In this document: piece by piece, positions 43,593 to 53,763 of the stretch
Numbering within the stretch: position 1 is the first letter of the stretch
Layout: every line of letters starts with the position of its first letter
From: Lachancea kluyveri NRRL Y-12651
Lineage: Eukaryota > Ascomycota > Saccharomycetes > Saccharomycetales > Saccharomycetaceae
DNA length: 64,000 nucleotides
Direction of reading: 5' to 3'
NCBI GenBank assembly: GCA_000149225.2
Contig: CM000693.1
Span: 1,116,001-1,180,000, forward strand
The notes under the pieces: generated by a model
What the model saw: the letters and a program-made list of their open reading frames with translations, nothing else
The model's database searches: none
What the model was told of the DNA's origin: nothing
Position numbers and translations under genes: made by a program

Positions 43593-44699
43593 CTATTTCG
43601 TGAACAAACTAACCACATCTTCATCATGAATTTTATGATTCAACCCACACTTTTGTGGGGAATGTTTAGCAGACGAGCCCCAAACTAATGCATACTTGAA
43701 TTTTTCTTTAAAGTCTCTGTGAATGCCATGGCACAGGTCACCAATCGTGGAGTTATTTCTAACAACCAAGGGGTCGTTAAATTCAGGCTTGATACCACGC
43801 TTTTTGGTATAGACACGGTTTAAGTTCAACTGGTACCAAATTTCGTCAACAACATCGTCCAATCCCAAATCCATTTCACAGGACATAACGACTGTATTTG
43901 GCTCACGTGCCAGTCTATCAACTTCTTCCAATGACACAGCGTCAATCTTGTTGTAGACATACAAACATTTAATATAGTTACGATGCTGTTCATTGATAGT
44001 ATCAATAAAATCGTCAATGGTACATTGGTCGTCTCTAACCAAGACGTCTGCGTTATGGATACGGTAATCCTTCAGAATCAATTTAATGGCATCTTCAGTT
44101 AAATTGGATCTTGGAGGAGAAGTAAAAGTAACTTTTACACCTCCGGTCTCTTTCTTTTTGTAATGGATGTTTGGCCTTTCCTTGTTCAATCTAATCCCTA
44201 CAGCTTCCAATTCTTTTTCCAAGGACTCTCTTTGGTGTTCACCTTTAGTAGCATCCAAAACCATCAAGATCAGATCGGCAGTACGCGCTGTTGAAACAAC
44301 CTGTCTACCACGACCCTTACCTTGAGAAGCACCATATATGATACCCGGCAAATCAACTATTTGGACTTCAGCACCTTGATATTTTAAAACACCAGGAACA
44401 GAGGTTAAGGTAGTGAATGCATAGTGAGCAATTTCAGATTTTGTTGAAGTGATTTTACCCAGTAAAGAAGACTTACCAACAGAAGGATACCCAATCAGTA
44501 CTGCACGTGCATCACCAGACTTTGCAACTTCAAAGCCTGAGCCACCACCACTAGAAGACGACGTTTCATCCACTAGTAATTGTTGTCTGTAACGTGCTAA
44601 CTTACCCTTCAACAAACCCAAATGATGCTCTGTGGCTTTGTTCTTTTGGGTGCGCGCCATCTCCTCCTCAATGGCCTTAATTTTATCGATAATACCCAT
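43593..44699 (-). CDS. RBG2: DRG-family ribosome-associated GTPase Rbg2
   Basis: Cytoplasmic OBG/DRG-type GTPase that, with its partner Gir2, associates with translating ribosomes under stress. The 368-residue product has the length of yeast Rbg2. It starts [20 protein letters not shown], the DRG2-type N-terminus that separates it from Rbg1. G1 is [11 protein letters not shown] (about residues 70-80), G3 is DLPGI (116-120), the glycine-rich QGKGRGRQV follows, and the G4 motif is NKID (near 247). A TGS domain fills the C-terminal 75 residues. It shares a 286-base divergent promoter with YIP1, its neighbour in S. cerevisiae too. Confidence 0.96.
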   Translation of the reverse strand: MGIIDKIKAIEEEMARTQKNKATEHHLGLLKGKLARYRQQLLVDETSSSSGGGSGFEVAKSGDARAVLIGYPSVGKSSLLGKITSTKSEIAHYAFTTLTSVPGVLKYQGAEVQIVDLPGIIYGASQGKGRGRQVVSTARTADLILMVLDATKGEHQRESLEKELEAVGIRLNKERPNIHYKKKETGGVKVTFTSPPRSNLTEDAIKLILKDYRIHNADVLVRDDQCTIDDFIDTINEQHRNYIKCLYVYNKIDAVSLEEVDRLAREPNTVVMSCEMDLGLDDVVDEIWYQLNLNRVYTKKRGIKPEFNDPLVVRNNSTIGDLCHGIHRDFKEKFKYALVWGSSAKHSPQKCGLNHKIHDEDVVSLFTK

Positions 44700-44985
44700 T
44701 TTGAATTGTGTTTTTTCGATTTATACCTAGAAATAAACTCAAGCCGTTAAATTCAGAACACAACAGTGCTAGTTTTCACCCAAGTATTCGCTATTTCAGG
44801 AAGACTATATCCACCCCCACAGAGGTCCCAAGTTCAGAGCCATCTTGACTATATCGAAAAATTTTTCATGTTGTCGTGGCATACGGACAAACATATAAGG
44901 CTTAACCCGTGACCTAAAAGTGTGTCTTTGCTAATCTCACAACGCCAAGTTGAAGTAAACAGAAAAAGAGATTCCCATTATCTAG

Positions 44986-45469
44986 ATGTCCTATTATAAC
45001 AACTTTAATAATAATCCAAATGGCTTCTACCAGCCATCTGCACAGTTCAACGTTCCTCATGGCGCCATGTCTTTTGATCAATCCCAGACTACAACAACTT
45101 CTTTCGTGACGAACGAACCGTTGCCCTCCGGTTTGCTAAACGCTTTGTCCACTAAAGGTTATCCACACGAGCCCCCATTATTGGAAGAATTGGGTATCAA
45201 CTTCCGTCATATCGTTACCAAGACTAAATTGGTATTGACCCCAAGCAGGTCTAGCGTTCTGCCCATGGAGATTATTGGTGATTGTGATCTTGCTGGCCCA
45301 TTGATCTTTTGTTTGCTATTCGGTACATTCCTGTTAATGGCTGGTAAAGTGCACTTTGGATACATCTATGGTGTTGCTCTTTTTGGCACCGTATCTTTGC
45401 ACAGCTTGCTGAAATTGATGGGCGGTGAAAACAGCACGGCTAATGGCGATTCTTCCATTCAACAACCGC

Positions 45470-45503
<34 letters not shown>

Positions 45504-45777
45504 GAACCAGCAGCAACAGTCATTACAGTTCTTTAGAACTGCATCAATTTTAGGCTACTGTTTCTTACCATTGTGCTTTCTTTCTCTGTTCGGTGTTTTC
45601 CATTCCCTGGACAACACTATAGGCTACTTTTTAAGTCTGCTTTTTGTTTGCTGGTGCACCTGGTCTTCTTCTGGCTTCTTCACCTGTGTCTTACAACTGA
45701 ACAATGCCAGGATATTGATTGCTTACCCGTTAATGATTTTTTACAGCGTTTTCGCACTTATGGCCATATTTGTATAA
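44986..45777 (+). CDS. YIP1: Golgi Yip1 family membrane protein
   Basis: Integral membrane protein of ER-Golgi vesicles that binds Ypt1/Ypt31 Rab GTPases with Yif1 and is needed for COPII vesicle fusion. The 263-residue product compares with 248 in S. cerevisiae. The cytoplasmic N-terminus (about 100 residues, Asn/Gln-rich) leads to the conserved PPLLEELGINFRHIVTKTKL and DCDLAGPLIFCLLFGTFLLM, with about five membrane segments. A run of roughly 24 residues, mostly Gln, has been inserted between the second and third membrane segments and accounts for the extra length. The start is the first ATG (MSYYNNFNNNPNGFYQPSAQ). It lies divergent from RBG2 and upstream of MSM1. Confidence 0.96.
45463..45520 (+). 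repeat. CAA/CAG repeat encoding poly-Gln in YIP1
   Basis: Near-pure CAA repeat with scattered CAG and CCG codons. It encodes a Gln run in the loop between the second and third membrane segments of Yip1 and is probably length-polymorphic. Confidence 0.9.
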
Positions 45778-46025
45778 CGTGAAATACCTGAAAAAGAAAA
45801 AAAAAATGATAGGAAACAGGGATAACTCTATGCGATGGACTAGATTTTTAAAGTCCAAGGTTCATTTTCTTTTGGTTACAACATAGACCATCTACTGCTT
45901 CGTAATCTCACATTCCAAGTTGTAAATAACTATATATTTAACATCATATCGAACGAGCAATGTATAAAAAACCAATCGTTATTCGACCTTTTCAGCTTTT
46001 TGAATAGAATTAGTAGTATACAGTA

Positions 46026-47750
46026 ATGTCCCGAGGTTCCATATCCAGAATATTGTTGAAATGCTCTAAACAAGCAAAGTTTCATGTAACAACGCCAATC
46101 TTTTATCCCAATGCCAAGCCTCACTTAGGTCATCTATATTCAAGCTTGTTATGTGACGTTACAAGAAGATGGTACGATTTGTTGAGTTACAAAACACTAT
46201 TTACCACAGGTACTGATGAACATGGTTTGAAAATCCAATTGGCTAGTGAAAAACAGTCTTACAATACTCCGCATGACTTTGTTGAAGTGCTTTACAAGCA
46301 CTTTGTTGATTTGGACAAAAAATCTCAAGTCAATTACTCTCGATTTATAAGAACCACGGATCCAGATCATATCGAAAACGTCAAGAAATTATGGAGATTA
46401 TGCTGGGAAAACGGATATATTTACAAAGGTGAACACCAGGGTTGGTATTCGATCTCTGACGAAACATTTTACCCGGAATCTAAAGTTGTAGAATTACGCG
46501 AAGGTGGCGAAGAGATTGCCTTAAAAGATACAGTGATTGATTTTAGGAAGAAATATATCAATACTGAAACGAGAAACGAAGTTTTACACCAGTCAGAAAC
46601 TAATTATTTCTTCAGATTGTCTGCTTTCAAAAAACAGCTGATCGAATATATCGAGCAGAATCCTCAGTTTATCCATCCTCTAAACAAACGAGACCAAATA
46701 TTACACGATTTGAAAGAAAATCCATTACAGGATCTATCGATTTCTAGACCTGCTAGCAGATTGAAATGGGGAATTGACGTTCCCAATGATTCTGAACAAA
46801 AGGTATACGTCTGGTTTGATGCTTTATGCAATTATCTTACCTCGGTCGGTGGTATTGACGCAGTGAAGCACAATAAACGTGTTAGTTTGGCACATTCCAC
46901 GCTTTCAACTACTGAAAACCCTCGTGGTTGGTGGGAGAATACTACCCACCTCATTGGTAAAGATATTGCCAAGTTCCATACGGTCTATTGGCCAAGTTTC
47001 CTAATGGCTGCAGATTTGCCATTACCCAAACAAATAGTCATACATGGCCATTGGCTATCTAACGGTGTTAAAATGAGTAAAAGTTTGGGTAATGTCGTGG
47101 ACCCATTGTTGATGATCTCCTACTATGGATGTGACTCTATGAGATGGTACCTGTTAGAAAACTCTAGGTTAGAGACTGATTGTGATTTCATAGAAGAGAG
47201 ATTACATGGCGTTAGGGAATTATTGAGCTCCAAGTGGGGAAATCTGATAAACAGATGTTGTGGTCCAAAGTTCAATTTAGCGAGAGGAGTATCTACCTTT
47301 AATAACAGAAGCCCAGAAGAATTGTCCCAGATACTCACAGAGGGGCCAATAAGAAAGGCATTTGAGTCGCTCGTTAGCCAGCTAGATGAATTACCCGGAT
47401 ACTTACATGACCATTTCACTCAGTTTGATACCAGTGGTCCGCTAAAGCAGATTTGGTCGATCATCAACGATACAAACACGTTCGTACAGCTTTCTGAACC
47501 ATGGAACAAAAAGGGTGATGAACAGGACTTGATAATTTATACAGCCATGGAAGTTGCCCGAATTCTATCAATTCTATCACAACCAATAATACCAGAATTG
47601 TCAGGAAAATTCTTGGATAGGATTGATGTCTCAAAGGAAAGAAGGTCACTCAAATTTGCTGAATTGGGTGCTGATGCCTCTTATGGTCAAGGTTCTAATG
47701 TCAAAGGTAGGGAAGTTCCTATCAGCAGAATCCCTTTGAGGGAAAAATAA
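46026..47750 (+). CDS. MSM1: Mitochondrial methionyl-tRNA synthetase
   Basis: Nuclear-encoded class I synthetase that charges mitochondrial tRNA-Met. The 574-residue product compares with 575 in S. cerevisiae. A short basic N-terminus (MSRGSISRILLKCSKQAKFH) serves as the import signal. The HIGH motif is PNAKPHLGHLYSS (HLGH near residues 38-41) and the KMSKS motif is KMSKSLGN (near 350-354). Other MetRS hallmarks are TGTDEHGLKIQ and KVYVWFDALCNYLT. The zinc-knuckle insertion of the bacterial long form is absent, as usual for this mitochondrial enzyme. It converges with POL31, with only 65 bases between stop codons. Confidence 0.97.
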   Translation: MSRGSISRILLKCSKQAKFHVTTPIFYPNAKPHLGHLYSSLLCDVTRRWYDLLSYKTLFTTGTDEHGLKIQLASEKQSYNTPHDFVEVLYKHFVDLDKKSQVNYSRFIRTTDPDHIENVKKLWRLCWENGYIYKGEHQGWYSISDETFYPESKVVELREGGEEIALKDTVIDFRKKYINTETRNEVLHQSETNYFFRLSAFKKQLIEYIEQNPQFIHPLNKRDQILHDLKENPLQDLSISRPASRLKWGIDVPNDSEQKVYVWFDALCNYLTSVGGIDAVKHNKRVSLAHSTLSTTENPRGWWENTTHLIGKDIAKFHTVYWPSFLMAADLPLPKQIVIHGHWLSNGVKMSKSLGNVVDPLLMISYYGCDSMRWYLLENSRLETDCDFIEERLHGVRELLSSKWGNLINRCCGPKFNLARGVSTFNNRSPEELSQILTEGPIRKAFESLVSQLDELPGYLHDHFTQFDTSGPLKQIWSIINDTNTFVQLSEPWNKKGDEQDLIIYTAMEVARILSILSQPIIPELSGKFLDRIDVSKERRSLKFAELGADASYGQGSNVKGREVPISRIPLREK

Positions 47751-47815
47751 TATTTTTCTTGTAAATAAATACTTAAATGCAGCTTGTAAATAAAGTCGTT
47801 GGTAGTAATTTTTTT

Positions 47816-49287
47816 TTAGACCATAATGGTCACCAGCTCTGATTCCAAAGTCTTTAAATCAAGTACCACTATTTGGCCAGTACTACTAAATTTAGGTACC
47901 AAAATAGTTTTAATTCGAGTGTCGTTATCCAAGGTCACTTCTCTGGTACCGTATTCGGGCTGATTTCCAACGAAGTACACTCGGGGCCATTCTTTTAGAA
48001 TGAATGGATCATTATCTTTATAAGGATAGCACCATAGAGTATCTGGAGCCGTTGGTGCTATATTCTGCCAGTTTAACGTGGCTTCAATCATGTCTAGTCT
48101 ATGCTCGATATCATTATCCAGAGTTTCCTTAGAGTTTTCATAATACGGGATAATGTATTTGTAGATGTCGTTTACATTTTGGCCACTGGTGCCCAATAAC
48201 TTGACACCACTGATATTGAACCACGAAGGGTTTGTAGTAGGGTTAAAGACATTTTGATTGGAATCACGAAAATATGATTCTAAAGCACCAGAAAACAAAG
48301 CCTTGTGTAAGGGTTGTTGTGGCAAACTTTTGTCGCTAGGGTCATTTTCGCCTGGCATAATGTCTACTGGAATTGACTGTAGAATATTCGTTAGAAAATC
48401 ACTCAGTTGCTCTAGTGAACTTATCAGTTTTCCTTCTTCTTCAAACAAGGCTACAGAATCCCCGCATATAATTAATTTAGCGATATCCTTAGATTTAACC
48501 GGGTCGCAGATCTCACCCATTAAATAGTTTTGTAACAATTGTAGTTTTAATGACAGTTTAGGGTCATCAGGTGTGATATTCAACCCGGAAATTAGTGCGA
48601 TCTTACCGCAAGAAGCCGGAAGTACTGGTTTACTTTGAGGTAAGGGATAAGGATAACAAATATCCAAAACTTGAAAAGTGCCTGCATCGGCTTCCATCCC
48701 TAAAATCCCTACTACTGTACCACTGACAAATGGTGTCGATGTTACAACATCTCCTACTAATAGGACACGCCCACTTTCGTCTTCTAGCATTATTTCATCC
48801 GAACCTTCTGGATCGGTATAGCTTTTGGTAAGATCTGGTGCACCGTAAGTATCTTTCGCTACCTCTTCCAAAATATTCGGTTTATATTTCATTTCACAAT
48901 ATATGGCACCGATGCACCAGCAAGGCTCATTGGCTTGAATATCCAGGACTTTCTGCTTTCTAACAACGTGTCTGCCTTGGAGTTTAAATCCAGAATTCCA
49001 TTTCTCCGTACAGTTCTTGGCGACTCTGTTTCTCAGTTCGTTCAGACGGTACTGGTACATCAGAAAATATTGTCTATCGTAAACTCTATCTTTGTAATCC
49101 AGCGCAAAGTCTTCGTTCTGGTCGTATTTTTCATTCAATCTGGTTCGAACCAATGGTAGTTCTAAGTCATCATCACGGGATTCGCTGTATTAAGGATTGA
49201 GTTAGTCGTTACTCTTGAGATTAGACTTTAAACGAGAAGAAAATAATAGTACTACACATACTTGAATCGTTTGAGAATTGAGTCCAT
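47816..49287 (-). CDS. POL31: DNA polymerase delta small subunit (spliced here)
   Basis: Second subunit of DNA polymerase delta, also part of polymerase zeta. It bridges Pol3 and Pol32 at replication forks. I read complement(join(47816..49184, 49262..49287)), giving 464 residues starting MDSILKRFNESRDDDLELPL. This aligns with MDALLTKFNEDRS of S. cerevisiae (487 residues). The body shows CWCIGAIYCEMKYKPN, EIMLEDESGRVLLVGD, GILGMEADAGTFQVLDICYP and DIMPGENDPSDKSLPQQP, the inactive phosphodiesterase fold of B subunits. Without splicing no ATG would be available upstream of the conserved region. S. cerevisiae POL31 is, as I recall, intronless. A perfect MCB lies about 120 bases upstream of the ATG. 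Confidence 0.93.
49185..49261 (-). other. POL31 intron (77 bases)
   Basis: On the minus strand the donor is GTATGT (49261-49256), the branch site is GACTAAC (49207-49201, a variant of TACTAAC), and the acceptor is TACAG ending at 49185. It splits codon 9 (AA|C, Asn) after exon 1. The intron has in-frame stops (TAG directly after GTATGTG), so read-through is excluded. Confidence 0.88.
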
Positions 49288-49400
49288 TACTGATAGCTCT
49301 CAAAGTATCAGGATATCCAGTTCAAAGTATATAGATAAAAGAAGGAAACAATAATTATGTATTGCACAGCTAAGAATATTGACCAAAATTTTTCCACTCA

Positions 49401-49411
49401 ACGCGACGCGT
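49401..49411 (+). promoter_or_regulatory. MCB elements upstream of POL31
   Basis: ACGCGA (49401-49406) overlaps a perfect ACGCGT (49406-49411), about 120 bases upstream of the POL31 ATG. MCB boxes bound by MBF (Mbp1-Swi6) are the standard control of DNA-replication genes, so this is probably functional. Confidence 0.65.
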
Positions 49412-49458
49412 CATCTTCGTATGCGAAGATAAAATTAATGCAGCGGTCAGTTTGACGA

Positions 49459-52400
49459 CTAGTCTGATATTACACTTAGAAGTTCGGTTATATCGTCTTC
49501 TTCATTAGTAGTAGTGTGTGGCGAGGAATAGGTATTTGTGCTACCATTACTAGAACTTGCAAGCTTTCGCAACGTGTGGTATTCCCATGAGACGTTACCG
49601 ATTCTACTCGCACTATCGTCCGTAACGGTGATAGTTCTCTTGATCTTTTCGATCTCTTCTTTGCTTTTAACAACAACTTTCTCTCTGCGATGTTCATTTA
49701 CATCAGGTGTGTGCCCAACACTCATGCCGACTTTGACCAGCGTTTCTATTCCCTCTCGAGAATTATTTACTAGATCGGTATCAAAAACAACCTTTTTATT
49801 TGGTATCACCAACAAAACCGTAGAGCCACCAAACTTGAAATAGCCGAGCTCTTGCCCTCTATTCACCTTTTCACCTTTTTTGCAAGTGAGGATAATTGAA
49901 CCAACCATCATAGCACCAACTGCGATGTAAAGAATCGTACCGAATTCCTGAGAATGAATTGGAACTACAACACGAACGTTTTCACCAAAGACATCAAGCT
50001 CGGTACGAATAGCCATAGGGTTTACCGTATAGTATTCACCACTTATGTACTTAATATTTCCGATTACACCATCGCATGGACAATGAAACCTGTGGTAGTC
50101 CTGTGGAGCCAACCTGAAAATACCAATCCCGCATGATCTATCGTTAAAAACCTCTGGATGATGATTGCCAGTAAGCTTAGTCAATGTAAAGCTCTTACCC
50201 TTTATCCAGACCTCTTTTGATTTATTAATTGTTGGAAACACAACACATCTACAGTCCGCTGGTGACAACAAAATTTTAGGGTTGTCGACTTCAGGAAGCC
50301 TGCTACCTGGCTTCAGTTTCCTGTAAAAAAAATCGTTGAAAGTTTTAAAATCGCTATTTTCGCACTGAGAAATATCCAGGGAATGGAACTTGATAAAAGG
50401 CTCAATTTCCTTGACGGAGCTTGGACTGTCAAACTTCTTACCTTGTTTGATTGAAAGGTTTCTCAACAAGGATTTAAATTTTCTAGATTCGGTTCCCTTA
50501 CCATTATAGATAATTCGGATACCTAGTTTCACGTGGGCACTAATTTTTTCTTCAATAACAATACCTGTATCTCTATCTTGAACCAAAATGTTTGCATTAT
50601 TGGATCCCAGTGCATACTTACCATAAGTCAGTTTAATCAGAAGCTTTGAAAACCATCTCTTGGAGGCAAAATCAGACGAAACGTACGAAGGTTTCAATAT
50701 CTTTCTTTCCCCGGTAGCACAAATTGCAAAATGTGTTATCAAATCATTATCCAGTGTCAGTTTGGAGTTCAACACGTTTCGGCCACTTTTGCAGTGGCAG
50801 TTGCATAAAGGGCATCTTTTAACATTATTGAACCCGGTGGAGTTTTTCCAGAGTTGGAAATATTCAACAACTTCTTCTCTACTCAATTTGTCGTGGGACC
50901 AAGGTGATTTGTTGAAATGATAAAAAAAGCCTAGAACTTCTTCATCAGAAAACGTACCAAGGTTGGCCAAAAATAAGCTCAAATCAACAATGTCAAATGA
51001 ATCCAATGTTGAAGTAGCACTGATAACTCTTTCCCAAAATTGTTTCTTTAAAACTTGATAAGGAACATACTTGAATCGCAGATACAATTTCGAATTGCAG
51101 TTTGCTGACACGGTTTCGTCATGTAACGTCAAAGGTAATTCGTATGAAAACCCATCACTATTTTTTTCACGCTGTTGGAGTTCAATCATTTCACGCCAAG
51201 ATATGCTTCCATCTGCTACGTTATCATGGTACGAAAAGGAGTCTCTATCTATAACCTTGAAATGAAAGTGGAAGTTTGTTTCGTTTTCGTAAATTTCAAA
51301 AACAACAGTCTCATGATACGTTGGGTTCAAAGAGTGCTTTCTCCATGATGTTTTGAAAACCCTGCGTCCAAAAGTGATGATTACAAATGGATCCATATCG
51401 TAGGTTTTGGAGAATTTGTTCCTCAATGGGGGTAAGTTGCTGATCTTTTCAACGTCTAAAAATACGACACCCATCGCATGTTCCTTCTTAGAGACTTGAA
51501 ACTTGCTTGTCCGTTTAATGCGACGTCTTGGTCTTCTCTTCTTTTTCTGTATTATCATTTCATGACTATCCTCATCACTAACGTCACTGCCTTCCTCGTA
51601 AGTCGGGTCAGTTTCGGAAAAGTCCACAGCCGATGGATTCATCGGATTTTGAATATCTTCTCGAGAATCGTTCTTCACACCTTCTGAAAATGTAATTTCG
51701 TATTCATCGAGTGCTGAAACCACTTTTCGCAGGTCTGTATCATCTTCATCTTCAGGTTCCACATCCACATCCACATCCATGTCCCCGTTCAAGTCCACGT
51801 CTACATCTTCCTCTTCTTCGTTTTCGTACAAATACTTTAAAGTCATAAAATCTGGGGAGTCAGCTTCGTCTTCGTTCTCTGACATAATGGATTTCTCCAC
51901 AATGTCTTCAAAATCCGTATCGTCCGAAGAGGCAGTACAGGATTGCATGGATAAGTTATCCTGTTGCAAGGCGAGGGTTTTCACCGTCGGAACATTCCCA
52001 CTGCTGCTGTGTTCCTTTAATGATTTGTTGTACTGTAGAGTATCGATCAATGAGTTATGCCAATCGTTAAACGCCTTAAAAGTAGTCTCATTTTTAGAGG
52101 AGTAGGTCAGCGAGAAACCCAGTTGAATCTCACCGATGGCTAGAGATAAGGCAGCAAGAGAACCGTTCTTGTGCGATTTCTTTAGACTATTCTTATTGTA
52201 CAGATTGTACCAGGTAGGCTCCTTTTTAAAGTTGTAGCTGGTACGTCCCTCTTTTTTTTTGAAAATGTCTAAGAGAGATACCTTGACTTCACCCAAATAC
52301 AAGTATGTAGTCGATCTTTGGTTTAATGCTGAAGACGAACTGCCGCTTCTATGATCGGATGACTGCTGTGGAGATGAAGTATGATCAGTAGAAAGAACAT

Positions 52401-52644
52401 CATAAATAACTACCCTCAAATGTTCGGAATATGGCTTTTTAGGTAGCTTCAACTTCAAAACCTGTCGCCATTGCGGTGAAGTAGTATTCTTCAGCTTGCT
52501 AGATTTGCTAAAGGCTCCATTCGTAGTGATAACACAGATTGGATTACAACCAGAGTTTTCGACCGTGATCTTGCGCGCCTGAACAACGTTGACCTTGAGT
52601 ACCAAGTGAGCGTTACCTGATTTTTTTTTTCTGATGATTCTCAT
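49459..52644 (-). CDS. PSD2: Phosphatidylserine decarboxylase 2 (Golgi/endosomal)
   Basis: Pyruvoyl enzyme that makes phosphatidylethanolamine from phosphatidylserine in Golgi/endosomal membranes. The 1061-residue product compares with 1138 in S. cerevisiae. A C2 domain lies near residues 12-180 (LVLKVNVVQARKI). A long acidic linker follows, with an Asp/Val/Glu repeat encoded around 51730-51820. A second C2 domain lies near 395-520 (GVVFLDVEKISNLPPLRNKF). A Cys cluster (CPLCNCHC, near 608) comes next. The C-terminal decarboxylase domain includes SPADCRCVVFP, FHCPCDGVIG and the self-cleavage motif GGST near residues 938-941. An Arg/Lys-rich tail ends the protein. The starting ATG is MRIIRKKKSGNAHLVL. 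Confidence 0.96.
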   Translation of the reverse strand: MRIIRKKKSGNAHLVLKVNVVQARKITVENSGCNPICVITTNGAFSKSSKLKNTTSPQWRQVLKLKLPKKPYSEHLRVVIYDVLSTDHTSSPQQSSDHRSGSSSSALNQRSTTYLYLGEVKVSLLDIFKKKEGRTSYNFKKEPTWYNLYNKNSLKKSHKNGSLAALSLAIGEIQLGFSLTYSSKNETTFKAFNDWHNSLIDTLQYNKSLKEHSSSGNVPTVKTLALQQDNLSMQSCTASSDDTDFEDIVEKSIMSENEDEADSPDFMTLKYLYENEEEEDVDVDLNGDMDVDVDVEPEDEDDTDLRKVVSALDEYEITFSEGVKNDSREDIQNPMNPSAVDFSETDPTYEEGSDVSDEDSHEMIIQKKKRRPRRRIKRTSKFQVSKKEHAMGVVFLDVEKISNLPPLRNKFSKTYDMDPFVIITFGRRVFKTSWRKHSLNPTYHETVVFEIYENETNFHFHFKVIDRDSFSYHDNVADGSISWREMIELQQREKNSDGFSYELPLTLHDETVSANCNSKLYLRFKYVPYQVLKKQFWERVISATSTLDSFDIVDLSLFLANLGTFSDEEVLGFFYHFNKSPWSHDKLSREEVVEYFQLWKNSTGFNNVKRCPLCNCHCKSGRNVLNSKLTLDNDLITHFAICATGERKILKPSYVSSDFASKRWFSKLLIKLTYGKYALGSNNANILVQDRDTGIVIEEKISAHVKLGIRIIYNGKGTESRKFKSLLRNLSIKQGKKFDSPSSVKEIEPFIKFHSLDISQCENSDFKTFNDFFYRKLKPGSRLPEVDNPKILLSPADCRCVVFPTINKSKEVWIKGKSFTLTKLTGNHHPEVFNDRSCGIGIFRLAPQDYHRFHCPCDGVIGNIKYISGEYYTVNPMAIRTELDVFGENVRVVVPIHSQEFGTILYIAVGAMMVGSIILTCKKGEKVNRGQELGYFKFGGSTVLLVIPNKKVVFDTDLVNNSREGIETLVKVGMSVGHTPDVNEHRREKVVVKSKEEIEKIKRTITVTDDSASRIGNVSWEYHTLRKLASSSNGSTNTYSSPHTTTNEEDDITELLSVISD

Positions 52645-53216
52645 ATAGGATTGGGATCTGATCTGATGGACAAGGAGATGCTAACAAAACCAGCCTTCTA
52701 CCTTGCCTCTTGAACAAACGATTTCCTCTGGAAAACATGGCACAGTAGAGAGTCCCCGACCCGCAAAGCAAGAATTTCTACATGAAGAAAGCCGAAATAA
52801 TCTACACAAGAAACATTTGTAGTTACTAAGAAAAGGATATAGATGATGAAAAGAGCTATGTATTTGACAAAACATCGTTGCTATAACGTTTCTAAGGTTT
52901 TGATCGAATTGGACAAAGTAGTTTGCGTTCCGTGTTCTCATTTGTATTACAAATATATCTATTTTACACTATCGAATACACTATGGGTCTCGTCATAGTC
53001 ACGTGGCATACACAAGAAAATTTTTTTTAACAGCCTTAAAATTTCACCTGCATCCCTATGAAAGCATATATATATATATATACATATATACACCCTCGTC
53101 GAGACACTTCAGAGTCATCGCATAGCGCTGCGTATTACCTGTTTGTTTTATTTTTTTTCTTTAGAGAAGAAGAGTGATAATAATAAGATTCACACTTTAC
53201 AAATACTCTTTGCGTC
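52645..53216. other. Divergent PSD2/LSO2 promoter region
   Basis: A 0.57 kb gap with a Cbf1-like TCACGTG at 53000-53006 and a (TA)n tract at about 53068-53090. An 86-codon open frame on the minus strand (52681-52941) has no bias or homology and is ignored. Confidence 0.55.
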
Positions 53217-53489
53217 ATGGGTAAAAGATTTTCTGAATCTGCTGCTAAAAAGGCTGCTGGACTACAGAGAAAACGAGAGCAAGCTGCTTCAAAAGATAGA
53301 GCTGAAAGAGAAAGACAGGAGGCTGAGGAAGCTTCTAAATGGGATCAAGGTTCTCGTAAGCCTAATCAGAAGAAATTGCTAGAAGACCAGAAAAAGCAGG
53401 AAAAATTGAAAAGGAAACAAGAAAGAGAAGCTATGCTAGCTGAAGAAGAAGCTTCTCTTGGCAAAGGTGGTAAAGGTAAGAAGAAATGA
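53217..53489 (+). CDS. LSO2: Ribosome-associated hibernation protein, Lso2/Lso1 (CCDC124) type
   Basis: Small, highly charged helical protein of the CCDC124/Lso family. In yeast Lso2 binds the 60S GTPase centre and intersubunit bridge of idle ribosomes and helps translation restart after starvation. The product is 90 residues (S. cerevisiae 92-93). The signature start MGKRFSESAAKKAAGLQRKR and the block EEASKWDQGSRKPNQKK are conserved, as is the end LGKGGKGKKK. Most of the chain is Lys/Glu/Gln-rich helix. S. cerevisiae has two copies: LSO2 next to PUS6 and PSD2 (chromosome VII) and LSO1 next to POL31 (chromosome X). Here a single copy lies near PSD2, POL31 and PUS6, so LSO2 or the unduplicated ancestor fits equally. 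Confidence 0.95.
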   Translation: MGKRFSESAAKKAAGLQRKREQAASKDRAERERQEAEEASKWDQGSRKPNQKKLLEDQKKQEKLKRKQEREAMLAEEEASLGKGGKGKKK

Positions 53490-53763
53490 GTTTTGACAAC
53501 AGGTCCTAAACCTGCTAGAAACAGAAGGGAAAAAAAAAATCAAAGTAAACGATTCTGCTTCCTGAGCCGAGGAAACTTCGTTCAATTATTTTGTTCATCA
53601 TGAAGAACATGGATTGTTGTATCACTATTGCATTCTATTTAGTTGATAGACATGTATACCACACTCATCTTACCTTTAATTAATAATGACAACTCAGCCA
53701 AGATACATACACATATATACATATACATATACTCCTCCTAAAAAAATACGAAATGGAATATTG

